NCBI GenBank assembly: GCA_002350105.1
Contig: DEDT01000052.1
Location: 1-64,000 of the forward strand
Direction of reading: 5' to 3'
DNA length: 64,000 bases
DNA from: Selenomonadaceae bacterium UBA2897
Lineage (GTDB): Bacteria; Bacillota; Negativicutes; Selenomonadales; Selenomonadaceae
Part shown: positions 25,162 to 34,557 of the stretch, one piece after another
Position numbering within the stretch: the first letter of the stretch is position 1
Layout: each line of letters begins with the position of its first letter
Position numbers and translations under genes: made by a program
The notes under the pieces: generated by a model
Databases searched by the model: none
What the model saw: only the letters and a program-made list of their open reading frames with translations
Told to the model about the DNA's origin: nothing

Positions 25162-25213
25162 TGACCCTCTCCGCCTCGCTGCGCTCGGCACCTCTCCCAA
25201 GGGGAGAGGCAAG
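25162..25213. repeat. Dispersed repeat, half copy (smc-ftsY gap)
   Basis: GACCCTCTCCGCCTCG ... CACCTCTCCCAAGGGGAGAGG matches the right half of the element at 18599-18752 and the copy at 51948. Confidence 0.65.
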
Positions 25214-25227
25214 AATGATAATATGGC

Positions 25228-28200
25228 TCACGCGGAGGGAGCGGCTGCGGTATTGTCCAGCTTAACCGAGAGGACTTTGGATACGCCGGCATCTTCGATG
25301 GTCACGCCGTACATCGTATCGACAGCGGCCATCGTGCCCTTGCGGTGCGTGACCACGAGGAACTGCGTTTGCGCGGCGAATTCCTTGAGGAACTGGCCGA
25401 AACGCACGACGTTGGCCTCGTCGAGAGGCGCGTCAATCTCGTCGAGCACCACGAAGGGTGACGGGCGGTACTTCAGGAAGGCGAAGAGCAGCGCGATGAC
25501 AGTGAGCGCGCGCTCGCCGCCCGAAAGTGCCGCGAGGTTCTGCCGCTTCTTCTCCGGCAGTGTCACGAGGATATCGACGCCGCTCGCGAGCACATCATCC
25601 GGCTCCAGCAGCTTCAGCTCCGCCGCACCGCCGCCGAAGAGGCGCACGAAAATATCGGCGAAATAGCGCTGGATATCGTGGAAGGCTTCCTTGAACTGCT
25701 TCGTCATCGCCGCATCCATCTCATCGAGGATGCGCTGCAGGTTCGCCCGTGCCTCCTGCAGGTCCGTGGCCTGCTTCTCCAGAAAAGCGTGGCGGGCCGC
25801 CATGTCCTCGTATTCCTGCAAGGCGTTCGGATTGACAGGACCTAGCTTGTCGAGCTGATGCTTAAGCCCCTTCATGCGCTCTTTCAGGGTCTCGGGCGGC
25901 AGGTCCGGTGCCTCCTCCTGCGCGCGCTCCGGCGTCAGGCCAAAGTCGTGCAGCAGCGTCTCCGCCTTATCCTGCAGGGCAAGCTGCAGCTTCGTAGCTA
26001 CGAGCTCGAGCCCATGCACGCGTTCGCGACAGGCCGTCTGCCGCTGCGTGGCGGCTTTGGCCTTCTGCTCTGCCTCCCGCGCTTCACCTAGCTTGTCCGT
26101 GCGCTGCTGATAGAGCGCATCCCTGGCCTGCCGGCCCGCATCGTAGGCACGCTGCCATGCCGCCTGCTTGGCCGTGAGCGCCTGGCGCCGCGACTCGCCC
26201 GCCGCCTGCGCCGATTGCAGGGAGGCGGCCTCCTGCTGCCGGGATTGCAGCATTTCCTGTGCGCGCGCGATGCTTTCCTCGCATTGCTGCACGCGCTCGC
26301 GGCTGCGCAGCACGGTCTGTTCCAGGACGGCCTGCGCCAGCTCCTGCTCTTGCAGCTTTTGCTGCGCGGCCGTCAGCTGCAGCTGTGCGGCCCGCTGCTT
26401 TTCCTGCGCCGCCGCCACGGCCTGTGCCTGCTGGCGGCAAAGGATCTCGAGCTCCCCTGTCCGGCGGAATACCTTCAGCCGCTGCTGCTGCAGCTCGGCA
26501 AAGGTCGCCTGCCGCTTCCCGGCCTCCTGCTTTGCCTCTGCCAGGCGCTGCTCCGCGCGGCGCAGCGCCTGCTGCTGGCTGGAGAGCTGCGTCCGCAGCT
26601 CCGCGCGGCGCACGTTCTCCTGCTGCAGCGCGCTCAATGCCTCCTGTTGCGCCTGCTCGGCCTGCTGCCTTTTATCTGCCGCCTGCCGTGCATCCTCTGC
26701 CGCCCGCTCCTGTGCTTTCGTCAGCTGCTGCAGCTTTTCCTGCAGTGCCTCCATCTCGCCCTGACGGCTGAGGAAGCTGGCCTCGCGCCGATGCATGCTG
26801 CCGCCCGAGAGCGAGCCGCCAGGACTTAGCAGCTCGCCCTCCAGCGTCACCATGCGCAGACGGTAGCCGTGTGCTTTGGCCAGCACCAGGGCATGGTCGA
26901 GCGTGTCCACGACCAGCGTGCGCGCCAACAGGAAATCACGGGCTTTGGCGTAATGCGCCTCGCATGACACCAATGTGTGAGCCCAGCCAAGCACGCCCTC
27001 TCCCGATACCTGTTCGCGCGGCTGGCGCACGACCAGCGTCGAGAGTGGCAGGAACGTCACGCGGCCCAGATGATTCTTTTTCAGGAAGGCGATAGCCTGC
27101 TTCGCCGTCGCCGTATCCTCGGTCACGATGTCCTGCAAACTGCCGCCCAGTGCGACCTCGATGGCCACCGCATACTTCGCGGGCACATGCAGGAGCTCCG
27201 CTACGGCACCGCATACGCCTTGCCGCCAGGCTGTCTGCTGCTTCAGGATGGCCTTCGGCGCCTTGCCGAAACCCTCGTAGGATTGCTGCATGCGCTGCAG
27301 GAATTGCAGCTGCTGCCGCGTGCCTTGCAAGGATTGCTGGATGCCCAGCTGCTGCTCCTGCAGCTCTACGGCCTGCTGGCGGGCCTGCCGCGCCGCCTGC
27401 ACACTTTGCTGCTGGCGCTGCATGGCGGTTTCCACCGCCTGTTCCTGCACCTCGAGCTCCTTTCCCAGGTCCTGCTGCTGCTTTTGGAGCGCCTGCCATG
27501 CCGCATCCGCCTCGCTGACCGCCTGCTCCTGCGCCGACTGGCCATCGCTGCCGTTTTCGACATCGCGGTCGAGCACGGCCAGTTCCTGGCGGCTGGCCGT
27601 CAGGGCCTGCTCGCTTTCCTGCCGTGCCGCGTCCGCTGCCTGCAGCTCCTGATCGGCCTCCATTTGCCGCTGTTTGCCGGCTTTTACCGCTGCATGCGAT
27701 TCTTCCAGCTGCGCCGCCGTGTCCTGCTGCTCCGTCTCCTGCTGCGCCAATTCGCGCTGCAGCTGCGTGAGCTCCTGCGCGAGCTTCTGCCGGGCCTCGG
27801 CCTGCGCCGTGTGCTCCTCGGCCAGCTGCGCCTGACGCCGTGCGCCCTGTTTCTGCCTTTCGCTCAGCGCCGCCATCTCGCGGCCTGCCGTTTCCAGCTT
27901 GCCGCGCAATACCTCGTTCTTTTCCGCTTGCTGCTGCATAGCCTGCTCAAGGTCCGTGATGGCCTTGCCGATGAGCGTCTGGCTGGCCTCGGCCTGCTGC
28001 ACGGCCGTACCGGCCGCGAGCACTTCGTCCTGCGCCGCCTGCAGCTTCGCCGCATTCTCCGCCTGCTGCGTTGCGACCTCCGTATAGGTATGCGCAAGGC
28101 TGCCGAGACGGCACTTGTCGTACTCACCCTGCAACGCCTGCCACTGGCGCGTCTTCTCCGCCTGTTCCGCGAGCGGTTCCAGCTGTTTGCTGAGCTCGCC

Positions 28201-28785
28201 GATGATGTCCTGCACGCGCACGAGATTCTGCTCCGTGTCGTTCAGCTTGCGCAGGGCCTCGCGCTTGCGGTTGCGGTACTTCGTGATACCCGCCGTCTCC
28301 TCGAAGAAGCCGCGCCGTTCCTCCGGCCGCGCATTGAGGATGGCGTCGATGCGGTTCTGCCCGATGATGCTCATGCCATCGTGGCCGATGCCCGTGTCGG
28401 CAAAGAGATTGTAGATATCCTTCAGGCGGCAGCGGCTGTTGTTGATGAAGAATTCACTCTCGCCGCTGCGGTAAAGGCGACGCGTCACCACGACCTCGCG
28501 GAAGTCCACGGGCAGTGTCTCGTCGCTGTTATCCAGCACGAGCGAGACCTCCGCCACGCCCAGTGCATGGCGGCTGGCCGAGCCCGTGAAGATGATATCC
28601 TCGGAGCGTGTGCCGCGCAGGTTGCGCACGTTCTGCTCCCCCAGTACCCAGCGGATGGCGTCGGTGATGTTGCTCTTGCCCGAGCCGTTCGGTCCCACGA
28701 TGGCCGTGATGCCCTGATCGAAGTCGAGCGTTACCTTATCGGCGAATGATTTGAAGCCATAGGCCGTCATTTGTTTTAACTGCAT
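25228..28785 (-). CDS. smc: Chromosome segregation protein SMC
   Basis: 1185-residue ATPase that loops and compacts DNA as a dimer with ScpA/ScpB. It has N-terminal Walker A GPNGSGKSN, two long coiled-coil arms very rich in Q/A/E, a hinge near 500-650 (YAVAIEVALGGSLQDIV), C-terminal signature LSGGERALTVIALLFA and Walker B FVVLDEIDAPLDEAN. Full family length. scpA, scpB and rnc are not in the window. Confidence 0.97.
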   Translation of the reverse strand: MQLKQMTAYGFKSFADKVTLDFDQGITAIVGPNGSGKSNITDAIRWVLGEQNVRNLRGTRSEDIIFTGSASRHALGVAEVSLVLDNSDETLPVDFREVVVTRRLYRSGESEFFINNSRCRLKDIYNLFADTGIGHDGMSIIGQNRIDAILNARPEERRGFFEETAGITKYRNRKREALRKLNDTEQNLVRVQDIIGELSKQLEPLAEQAEKTRQWQALQGEYDKCRLGSLAHTYTEVATQQAENAAKLQAAQDEVLAAGTAVQQAEASQTLIGKAITDLEQAMQQQAEKNEVLRGKLETAGREMAALSERQKQGARRQAQLAEEHTAQAEARQKLAQELTQLQRELAQQETEQQDTAAQLEESHAAVKAGKQRQMEADQELQAADAARQESEQALTASRQELAVLDRDVENGSDGQSAQEQAVSEADAAWQALQKQQQDLGKELEVQEQAVETAMQRQQQSVQAARQARQQAVELQEQQLGIQQSLQGTRQQLQFLQRMQQSYEGFGKAPKAILKQQTAWRQGVCGAVAELLHVPAKYAVAIEVALGGSLQDIVTEDTATAKQAIAFLKKNHLGRVTFLPLSTLVVRQPREQVSGEGVLGWAHTLVSCEAHYAKARDFLLARTLVVDTLDHALVLAKAHGYRLRMVTLEGELLSPGGSLSGGSMHRREASFLSRQGEMEALQEKLQQLTKAQERAAEDARQAADKRQQAEQAQQEALSALQQENVRRAELRTQLSSQQQALRRAEQRLAEAKQEAGKRQATFAELQQQRLKVFRRTGELEILCRQQAQAVAAAQEKQRAAQLQLTAAQQKLQEQELAQAVLEQTVLRSRERVQQCEESIARAQEMLQSRQQEAASLQSAQAAGESRRQALTAKQAAWQRAYDAGRQARDALYQQRTDKLGEAREAEQKAKAATQRQTACRERVHGLELVATKLQLALQDKAETLLHDFGLTPERAQEEAPDLPPETLKERMKGLKHQLDKLGPVNPNALQEYEDMAARHAFLEKQATDLQEARANLQRILDEMDAAMTKQFKEAFHDIQRYFADIFVRLFGGGAAELKLLEPDDVLASGVDILVTLPEKKRQNLAALSGGERALTVIALLFAFLKYRPSPFVVLDEIDAPLDEANVVRFGQFLKEFAAQTQFLVVTHRKGTMAAVDTMYGVTIEDAGVSKVLSVKLDNTAAAPSA

Positions 28786-29046
28786 AGATTACCTTCTATT
28801 TGATAGGACTGTACTTTATTTATAGTATAGCATAATATTCCTTTTTCTGTATCACAGAACACGTTTTCTGCCTCAAAACATACAAAACCGGCGTTTCGGT
28901 CAAACGCTCAGGCGCTTCAGCACTACGATTAGGCATTCCGTCTTGTTTTCGGTGCCCGTGTATTAAAAAGACGACAGGATTGTTTACTCCCATAAACTAA
29001 TATGATAGAATAATACGGTAGGCTTATTAAAGGAAGGTTACTGTCT
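28786..29046. other. Divergent intergenic region, smc / EIIC-EAL
   Basis: 260 bases without a gene. The left part holds a TATACT-like -10 for smc; the right part holds the promoter at 28983-29011. A small GCGTTT/AAACGC hairpin lies near 28891. I see no riboswitch. Confidence 0.55.
28983..29011 (+). promoter_or_regulatory. Promoter for the EIIC-EAL gene
   Basis: Plus strand: TTTACT (28983-28988), 17-base spacer, TAGAAT (29006-29011). Confidence 0.6.
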
Positions 29047-31206
29047 ATGAAATTCAAGAAACACTTGTTCCACGCAGCGGACAGGTGGGGCAAGAACCGG
29101 TCGTTGCGCGCGATCAGGAACGGCATGATCCTCATGCTGCCGTTCCTGATCATCCACGCCCTGGCCTCGGCCTGCCTCGCGCTGCCCTTCTCCCCCTGGC
29201 AGAACCTGTTACATGGCGGCGGCCAATCGGTGTATTTCGCCCTCGCCGCCATCTATCAGGCCACGGCCAACTATTTTGCCCTGCTGCTGGCGTCAGCCAT
29301 CAGCTATGGCTTCGCCCGGGAATGGCATCTCAAGCCATTCCGCAGTACGCTGCTTTCGCTGTCGACCATCGGCACGTTCTGGATTTTCTCCGGGCAGCAG
29401 ATTCATTTTCTCTCCATGTCCGGCGTGGGCACGGCCCTCTTCTCGGCCCTGTTCACGAGCGCAATCTATCTGAAGCTTTCGATATGGCAGCCATTGGCCA
29501 GGCACATGGTGCGGCCGCGCTGCCATATCAACACGCATATCTACGATGTCGTCTATGCGATTCCGCTGACCATGGCCGTCTTCGTCGCCGCGATCTTCAC
29601 GCAGACCATGATCCTCACCATCGGAGGCGGAGCCCTGCTGGAAGCACAGCTGACACATGGCGCATTCAACCTGCTTCAGCTGCTGGCCCCCTACCCGCTG
29701 GCCGCTCAGCTCGTATACACATTCCTCACGAACGCCTGCTGGTTCTTCGGCATCGACGGCCAGCTCATCTTTCTCGATGCCCATGCCGCTTACTTTGCCG
29801 GTCTCGCCGCAGAAGGCGGCGTCCCCAGCGTCATGTTGAACGAATCGTTCCTGCACGCGTTCCAGCTCGTGGGTGGCACGGGCTCGGCGCTGGCTCTCGT
29901 GCTGGCCATTCTCTGGCACAGTCGCCAGAAATTCTCCCGGCAGGCGGCCAAGATGGCTCTCATCCCCGCACTGTTCAACGTCGGCGATGTACTTGCGCTT
30001 TCCCTGCCCGTCATCGGCAACCCCATCCTCATCGTCCCCTTCGTACTGCTGCCGATGATCAATCTCGTGGCGGCGTACTGCTACACCAGCCTCGGTGTGG
30101 TTCCCCTGACTATGAACGACGTCGCAGCTTCGCTGCCCGTATTCCTCAACGGCTATACCGCAACCGGTTCTCTGGATGGCATCGTCTTGCAGGTATTGCT
30201 GTTGGGCTTGGATACGATTCTCTACCAGCCGTTCGTCCTGCTCTTTGACGAGTATCGTGCCTCGCAGGTCGCCCGCCTCACCCGCCATATGGTGAAGCTG
30301 CACCAGTGGTGCGAGGCCCGCGCCGAGCGCATTAACCCCGCGACGTTCAACGAGCAACAGTCCTTGATCTTCTCCTGGCTCACCAGCGACCTGGCCGAGG
30401 AATTGGACGAGGAAAAGCCCGCCCACCTCTTCATGGTCTACCAGCCCCAGGTCAGCAGCAGCGGCCAGTGCATCGGCGCCGAGGCCCTGTTGCGCTGGAA
30501 ACACCCCAATGCGGGCATGGTCTACCCGCCGCTCGTCATCACGCTGGCCAAGCACGGAGGCCTGCTGCCGAAGCTGGAGCAGTTCATCTTCCGCAGCGCT
30601 TGCGAGTGCATTGCCGAGCTGGAGCAAAAGCTCGGCACCAGCGCGAACTTCAAGATTTCCGTGAACATCACGGGCGACTCCCTGCTCTACCACGGGCTCA
30701 ACGAATCCGTCCAACACATCACGACGGAAAATGGCATCAGCCCAGAAAAGCTCTGGATCGAGATCACGGAGCAGGATACCATCACGCTGAACCGCCGCAC
30801 GCAGATCAACCTCAAGAACCTGAAGGAACAAGGCCACAAGCTCATCATCGACGATTTCGGCATGGGCCAGACCTCCATCAACTACCTGCAGACCGGCATC
30901 TTCGGCATGGTCAAGCTTGATGGCAGCATCACGAAAAAGGTGCTCACCGACGAGAAAAGCCAGCAGATCATCTCGTCACTCACCGACCTCTCGCGGCGCA
31001 TGGATCTCGTGACCGTCGCCGAATACGTCGACAATGTGCCGCAGCGCGACAAGCTCAAGCACCTCGGCTGCGACATCTTCCAGGGCTACCTCTACAGCCC
31101 GCCAGTCTCCCGGGCCAAGCTCGTGAAACTGATGACGCACTCGAACCCCGAGCCGCCCCATGTGCCGTCCTATAGCGAGTCCGAGACCGAACTCGCTACG
31201 GCATAA
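29047..31206 (+). CDS. PTS EIIC-like membrane domain fused to an EAL c-di-GMP phosphodiesterase
   Basis: 719 residues. About 20-405 is an EIIC of the lactose/cellobiose superfamily with about ten helices. Its two sugar-site motifs read GIDG (235-238) and NVGDV (311-315), where transporters usually have GIHG and NIGEP. About 460-700 is an EAL domain with the expected catalytic residues: GAEALLRW (EALLR 479-483), NIT, IEITE, DDFGMG, VKLDG, AEYVDN, IFQGY. So it probably degrades c-di-GMP in response to a ligand at the EIIC, rather than moving sugar. AGGAAGG lies upstream of the ATG; it has its own promoter and terminator and no EIIA/EIIB beside it. Confidence 0.88.
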   Translation: MKFKKHLFHAADRWGKNRSLRAIRNGMILMLPFLIIHALASACLALPFSPWQNLLHGGGQSVYFALAAIYQATANYFALLLASAISYGFAREWHLKPFRSTLLSLSTIGTFWIFSGQQIHFLSMSGVGTALFSALFTSAIYLKLSIWQPLARHMVRPRCHINTHIYDVVYAIPLTMAVFVAAIFTQTMILTIGGGALLEAQLTHGAFNLLQLLAPYPLAAQLVYTFLTNACWFFGIDGQLIFLDAHAAYFAGLAAEGGVPSVMLNESFLHAFQLVGGTGSALALVLAILWHSRQKFSRQAAKMALIPALFNVGDVLALSLPVIGNPILIVPFVLLPMINLVAAYCYTSLGVVPLTMNDVAASLPVFLNGYTATGSLDGIVLQVLLLGLDTILYQPFVLLFDEYRASQVARLTRHMVKLHQWCEARAERINPATFNEQQSLIFSWLTSDLAEELDEEKPAHLFMVYQPQVSSSGQCIGAEALLRWKHPNAGMVYPPLVITLAKHGGLLPKLEQFIFRSACECIAELEQKLGTSANFKISVNITGDSLLYHGLNESVQHITTENGISPEKLWIEITEQDTITLNRRTQINLKNLKEQGHKLIIDDFGMGQTSINYLQTGIFGMVKLDGSITKKVLTDEKSQQIISSLTDLSRRMDLVTVAEYVDNVPQRDKLKHLGCDIFQGYLYSPPVSRAKLVKLMTHSNPEPPHVPSYSESETELATA

Positions 31207-31222
31207 AACAACATAGCCTGCA

Positions 31223-31274
31223 TAAAGAATTCCCCTGCCTGTATCCATGCGATACTGGCAGGGGAATTCTTTTG
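31223..31274. terminator. Bidirectional terminator between EIIC-EAL and the aminotransferase
   Basis: AAAGAATTCCCCTGCC ... GGCAGGGGAATTCTTTT, a 15-bp stem between convergent genes. Confidence 0.88.
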
Positions 31275-31315
31275 CGGCATCGTCACGCCTCAGGGCGGCG
31301 GCCCGGGCTTTGCCC

Positions 31316-32503
31316 TTATTGCTTATATTCGGCAGCCAGCTGCTTGAAGAGCGGCAGGCTGCGCTTGATCGTGTCCGTCTTGATGCAGTAGGCAGCGCGG
31401 AAATAGCCTGGGCAGCCGAAGTCCGTACCCGGTACGAGCAGCAGGCCATATTTCTTCGCGCGCTCGCAGAAGGCATAGTCATCCTCCTCCAGGCATTTCG
31501 GGAAGAGATAGAATGCACCCTGGGGCTGCACGCACGCAAAGCCCGCTTCCTTCAGGCCATTATAGAGCAGCTGGCCGTTCGTGACGTAGGTCGAAATATC
31601 GGAAGGCTTGTCGGCGCAGCGCTCCACCACGTACTGCCAGAGCGACGGCGCATTGACATGCGTGAGCACGCGCGCGGCGCCAGCGATGGCACCGAAAACC
31701 TTATCGTAGGAGGCCAGCTCATCCGGCACGACAATGTAGCCGATACGCTCGCCCGGCAGGGAGAAGGCCTTGCTGTAGGAATAGCAGACCAGTGTATTCT
31801 CGTAATACTTCGGGATGTAGGGCACGGAATAGCCTTCGAAGCAAATCTCGCGGTACGGCTCATCGGAAATCAGGAAAATCGGATGGCCGAACTCCTTCTC
31901 CTTCGCGCGCAGGATGTCGGCCAGCTGCTTGATCGTCGCCTCGGAATACACCGCACCACTCGGGTTGTTCGGCGAATTCACGATGATGGCCTTGGTGTGG
32001 TTCGTGACGAGCTTCTCGAAAGCATCGAAGTCAATCTGCCAATCCTGCGTGCGGGCCGGCACGACGACGAGCTTGCCGCCGACGGACTCCACGAAGCAGC
32101 GGTACTCGGGGAAGAACGGCGCAAAGGTGACGTACTCATCGCCCTCCTGGCACAGCGCCTTGAAGCAGATCGTGATGGCGGCAGCCGCGCCGGCCGTCAT
32201 GAAGATATTCTTGCCCGCGTAGTGCATGCCAAAGCGCTTGTTAATGCTCTCAGCCACGGCCTGGCGCACTTTCGGCGCACCAGGTGCCACCGTATAGCCA
32301 TGCACGGCACTCGGCTCCCAGGTCGTCAGGATATCCAGTGCGGCCTGCTTAACGAACTCCGGTGTCGGCACGTTCGGATTGCCGAGGCTGAAGTCAAACA
32401 CCTGATCCTCGCCCACTTCCGCAGCCCGCTTGCGGCCAAACTCGAATATCGTGCGGATCGTCGACTTCTTCGTGCCCAGCTCATACATCTTCTGTGAAAT
32501 CAT
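31316..32503 (-). CDS. PLP-dependent aminotransferase, class I/II
   Basis: 395 residues, fold-type I. Features are SLGNPNVPTPEFV, GYTVAPGAPKVRQAVA, the PLP-binding MTAGAAAAITI, IVNSPNNPSGAVY, ISDEPYREI, the PLP lysine in YSYSKAFSLPGERIGY, and GAFYLFPK. It resembles aspartate-type aminotransferases; the amino donor is not clear. The start is the ATG at 32503, with GGGTGG well spaced; earlier in-frame starts overlap that site. Confidence 0.92.
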   Translation of the reverse strand: MISQKMYELGTKKSTIRTIFEFGRKRAAEVGEDQVFDFSLGNPNVPTPEFVKQAALDILTTWEPSAVHGYTVAPGAPKVRQAVAESINKRFGMHYAGKNIFMTAGAAAAITICFKALCQEGDEYVTFAPFFPEYRCFVESVGGKLVVVPARTQDWQIDFDAFEKLVTNHTKAIIVNSPNNPSGAVYSEATIKQLADILRAKEKEFGHPIFLISDEPYREICFEGYSVPYIPKYYENTLVCYSYSKAFSLPGERIGYIVVPDELASYDKVFGAIAGAARVLTHVNAPSLWQYVVERCADKPSDISTYVTNGQLLYNGLKEAGFACVQPQGAFYLFPKCLEEDDYAFCERAKKYGLLLVPGTDFGCPGYFRAAYCIKTDTIKRSLPLFKQLAAEYKQ

Positions 32504-32651
32504 AACCATACCACCCTTATAAACCTTCAGCTGGCATCCACGACGAATCAAATAGACGCCAATCTGCTTTTAAAATACACTGTTTACATTCTAGCACATA
32601 TCTATAGCCGAATAAAGTGGGAATGTAAAACTTTACGTCACCTGTACCGCT

Positions 32652-34544
32652 TTACTGTTCCGGCAGCAGCAGGCCTTCCTGTGCCGCCATTTCCTGAATC
32701 AGCGACAACGTGAGATCGCCCGGCAGGGGCTTTGAGATGTAGTAGCCCTGGATGTAGCGGCAGCCGCGGTCACAGAGATAGTCGTACTGCTCCTGCGTAT
32801 CCACGCCCTCAGCCATCGTGCCGATGCCCATTTTCTGTGCCATGTCGATGATGTTATCGATGATTTCTTCCGTCTTATCCGTATGATGGCGCAGGAAGAG
32901 CATATCGATCTTCAGCTGGTCGAAGTCGTAGTTGTGCAGGCCCTGCAGGGAATTGTAGCCACTGCCGAAATTATCGAGCCATACCTGATAGCCGTCATCG
33001 TGGAACTGTCGGATGTGCTGACCGAGCTCGATATGCTCGCGGCCCATGGCCGACTCGCGCAGCTCGAAGGAGATGAGCTGACGCGGTACGCCTGCCTGAT
33101 CGATGATGTCGTTGATCAGCGTATGCAGGTTCTCCTGTTCGAAATCGAGTGTCGAGAGATTGATGGACACGGGCAGGCAGGGTGCCCCCGCCGCCAGCTG
33201 CCCTGCCATGGATTGGCAAGCCTGACGCAAGATCGCCGTATCCACCTTATAGAGCAGATGGTTCGCCTCCAGCATGGGCAGGAAGTCGGCCGGATTCAGC
33301 ACCATGCCGCCATCGGGATCAATCCATCGCGCCAGCGCCTCAAAATGGCTGATCTTGCCCGTCTGCGTCTGCACGATGGGCTGGTAGTACGGCTGTACCC
33401 ACCCTTGCGCAATAGCATCGTCGAGGTGCGTCGTCAGATAGTCGTTCTGGGTCAGCCGCGTCTCCATCTCCGCATCGTAGTAGCGGTAGTAATGCGTGAA
33501 ATCGCTGCGCGCCATATCGCCGGCAATCTTGGCCCGGTCGATGGCTACGCCAGGCCGCCGGTCCTCCGCCGTCAGCGTGTAGATACCCGCATGGACATCG
33601 ATCTGGTAGCCCGGCCAGTCCTTCATGCGCTGGTGCAGAGCTTTGACGACGGACACGGCACGATCATGCTCCACCAGCGCGTAGAAATGATCGCCCATGT
33701 AGCGCGTGACGTCCTCGCTGCCCACGATCTCCCGCATGGCATGTGCCATATCACGCAGCAGGTCATCGCCCTCGCCCAGCGAGTGCTGCATATTGAAGAT
33801 CTTGAAATCGGCGATGTTGAAGTAGACCACGTCCCAGGCTGTTTTTTCCTCGCCGCTCACGATGGTCTCTGCCCGACGATCCAGTGCCGCCGTAAAGCTG
33901 CTGAAACTCCGCAGCCCGGTCAGCGGATCGACGCGTTTCGCCGCTTCCAGACGGCTCAGATAATTCCTCTCCAGCAGCACGATGGACAGCAGCTTCGCCG
34001 CCACGATGAAGACGGCAGCCGCCAGTCCCATGACCTTTTCCGGCGGATTATCAAAGCCGAGAAAACCAATATACCTGCCCTGAATCTGCAAGGGGAAGGC
34101 CATCTTGCTGCGGATGCCCTCCGCGCACAAATCCTTGCTGAGCGCCGCATCCCGCTCCGCATAGGCTTTCGTATCGCGGATGATATAGCCGTTGCCGCGG
34201 CGAAAAGCGGAAAACCACTCGGGACCATATTTGCCCTCGGGTACGCCATACCACAGTTTTTCATGCGGCTGCACCCCTTCACGGCACCATTCATAGGTAC
34301 GCCTGACCTTGCCATCGGCTGCCTCTTCGCTGATATAGATGCGATCTGCCTCCAGGTCTTCACCGATACGCTGCAAGATGCGCCGGATCTCTGCGTCGGG
34401 ATCGCCATGTTCCAGCCGGAAGACGGGGAACTGGCCCAGGGCCTCGATGCCCTTGAGCAAATGGCGCATCTCCTCAGCCAGATTCGGGCGATATGCTAAA
34501 TTCTGCCGTTCCGCCTCCAGGCGAAATTCGCCATACTCTTTCAT
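32652..34544 (-). CDS. GAF-GGDEF-EAL protein with degenerate signature motifs
   Basis: 630 residues from the ATG at 34544, which has GAGGAGGT upstream. Residues 45-190 form a GAF-like sensor (RIYISEE, YGVPEGKYGPEWF, MAFPLQIQGRYIGFLGFDN). Residues 200-340 are GGDEF-like but the signature is MGDHF (283-287), so cyclase activity is unlikely. Residues 370-620 are EAL: FEALAR (401-406), INLS, FELRES, but DNFGSG (524-529) where active enzymes have DDFGTG; K545, E579 and Q599 remain. It could be an impaired phosphodiesterase or a c-di-GMP receptor. It lies 14 bases after cheB, so it is cotranscribed. Confidence 0.9.
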   Translation of the reverse strand: MKEYGEFRLEAERQNLAYRPNLAEEMRHLLKGIEALGQFPVFRLEHGDPDAEIRRILQRIGEDLEADRIYISEEAADGKVRRTYEWCREGVQPHEKLWYGVPEGKYGPEWFSAFRRGNGYIIRDTKAYAERDAALSKDLCAEGIRSKMAFPLQIQGRYIGFLGFDNPPEKVMGLAAAVFIVAAKLLSIVLLERNYLSRLEAAKRVDPLTGLRSFSSFTAALDRRAETIVSGEEKTAWDVVYFNIADFKIFNMQHSLGEGDDLLRDMAHAMREIVGSEDVTRYMGDHFYALVEHDRAVSVVKALHQRMKDWPGYQIDVHAGIYTLTAEDRRPGVAIDRAKIAGDMARSDFTHYYRYYDAEMETRLTQNDYLTTHLDDAIAQGWVQPYYQPIVQTQTGKISHFEALARWIDPDGGMVLNPADFLPMLEANHLLYKVDTAILRQACQSMAGQLAAGAPCLPVSINLSTLDFEQENLHTLINDIIDQAGVPRQLISFELRESAMGREHIELGQHIRQFHDDGYQVWLDNFGSGYNSLQGLHNYDFDQLKIDMLFLRHHTDKTEEIIDNIIDMAQKMGIGTMAEGVDTQEQYDYLCDRGCRYIQGYYISKPLPGDLTLSLIQEMAAQEGLLLPEQ

Positions 34545-34557
34545 AGATCTGACCTCC

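Noticed and set aside
26977..28749. 590-codon plus-strand ORF opposite smc
   Set aside because: A Leu/Arg/His-rich antisense shadow produced by the Gln/Ala/Glu-rich coiled coil of Smc; no ribosome site or motif.
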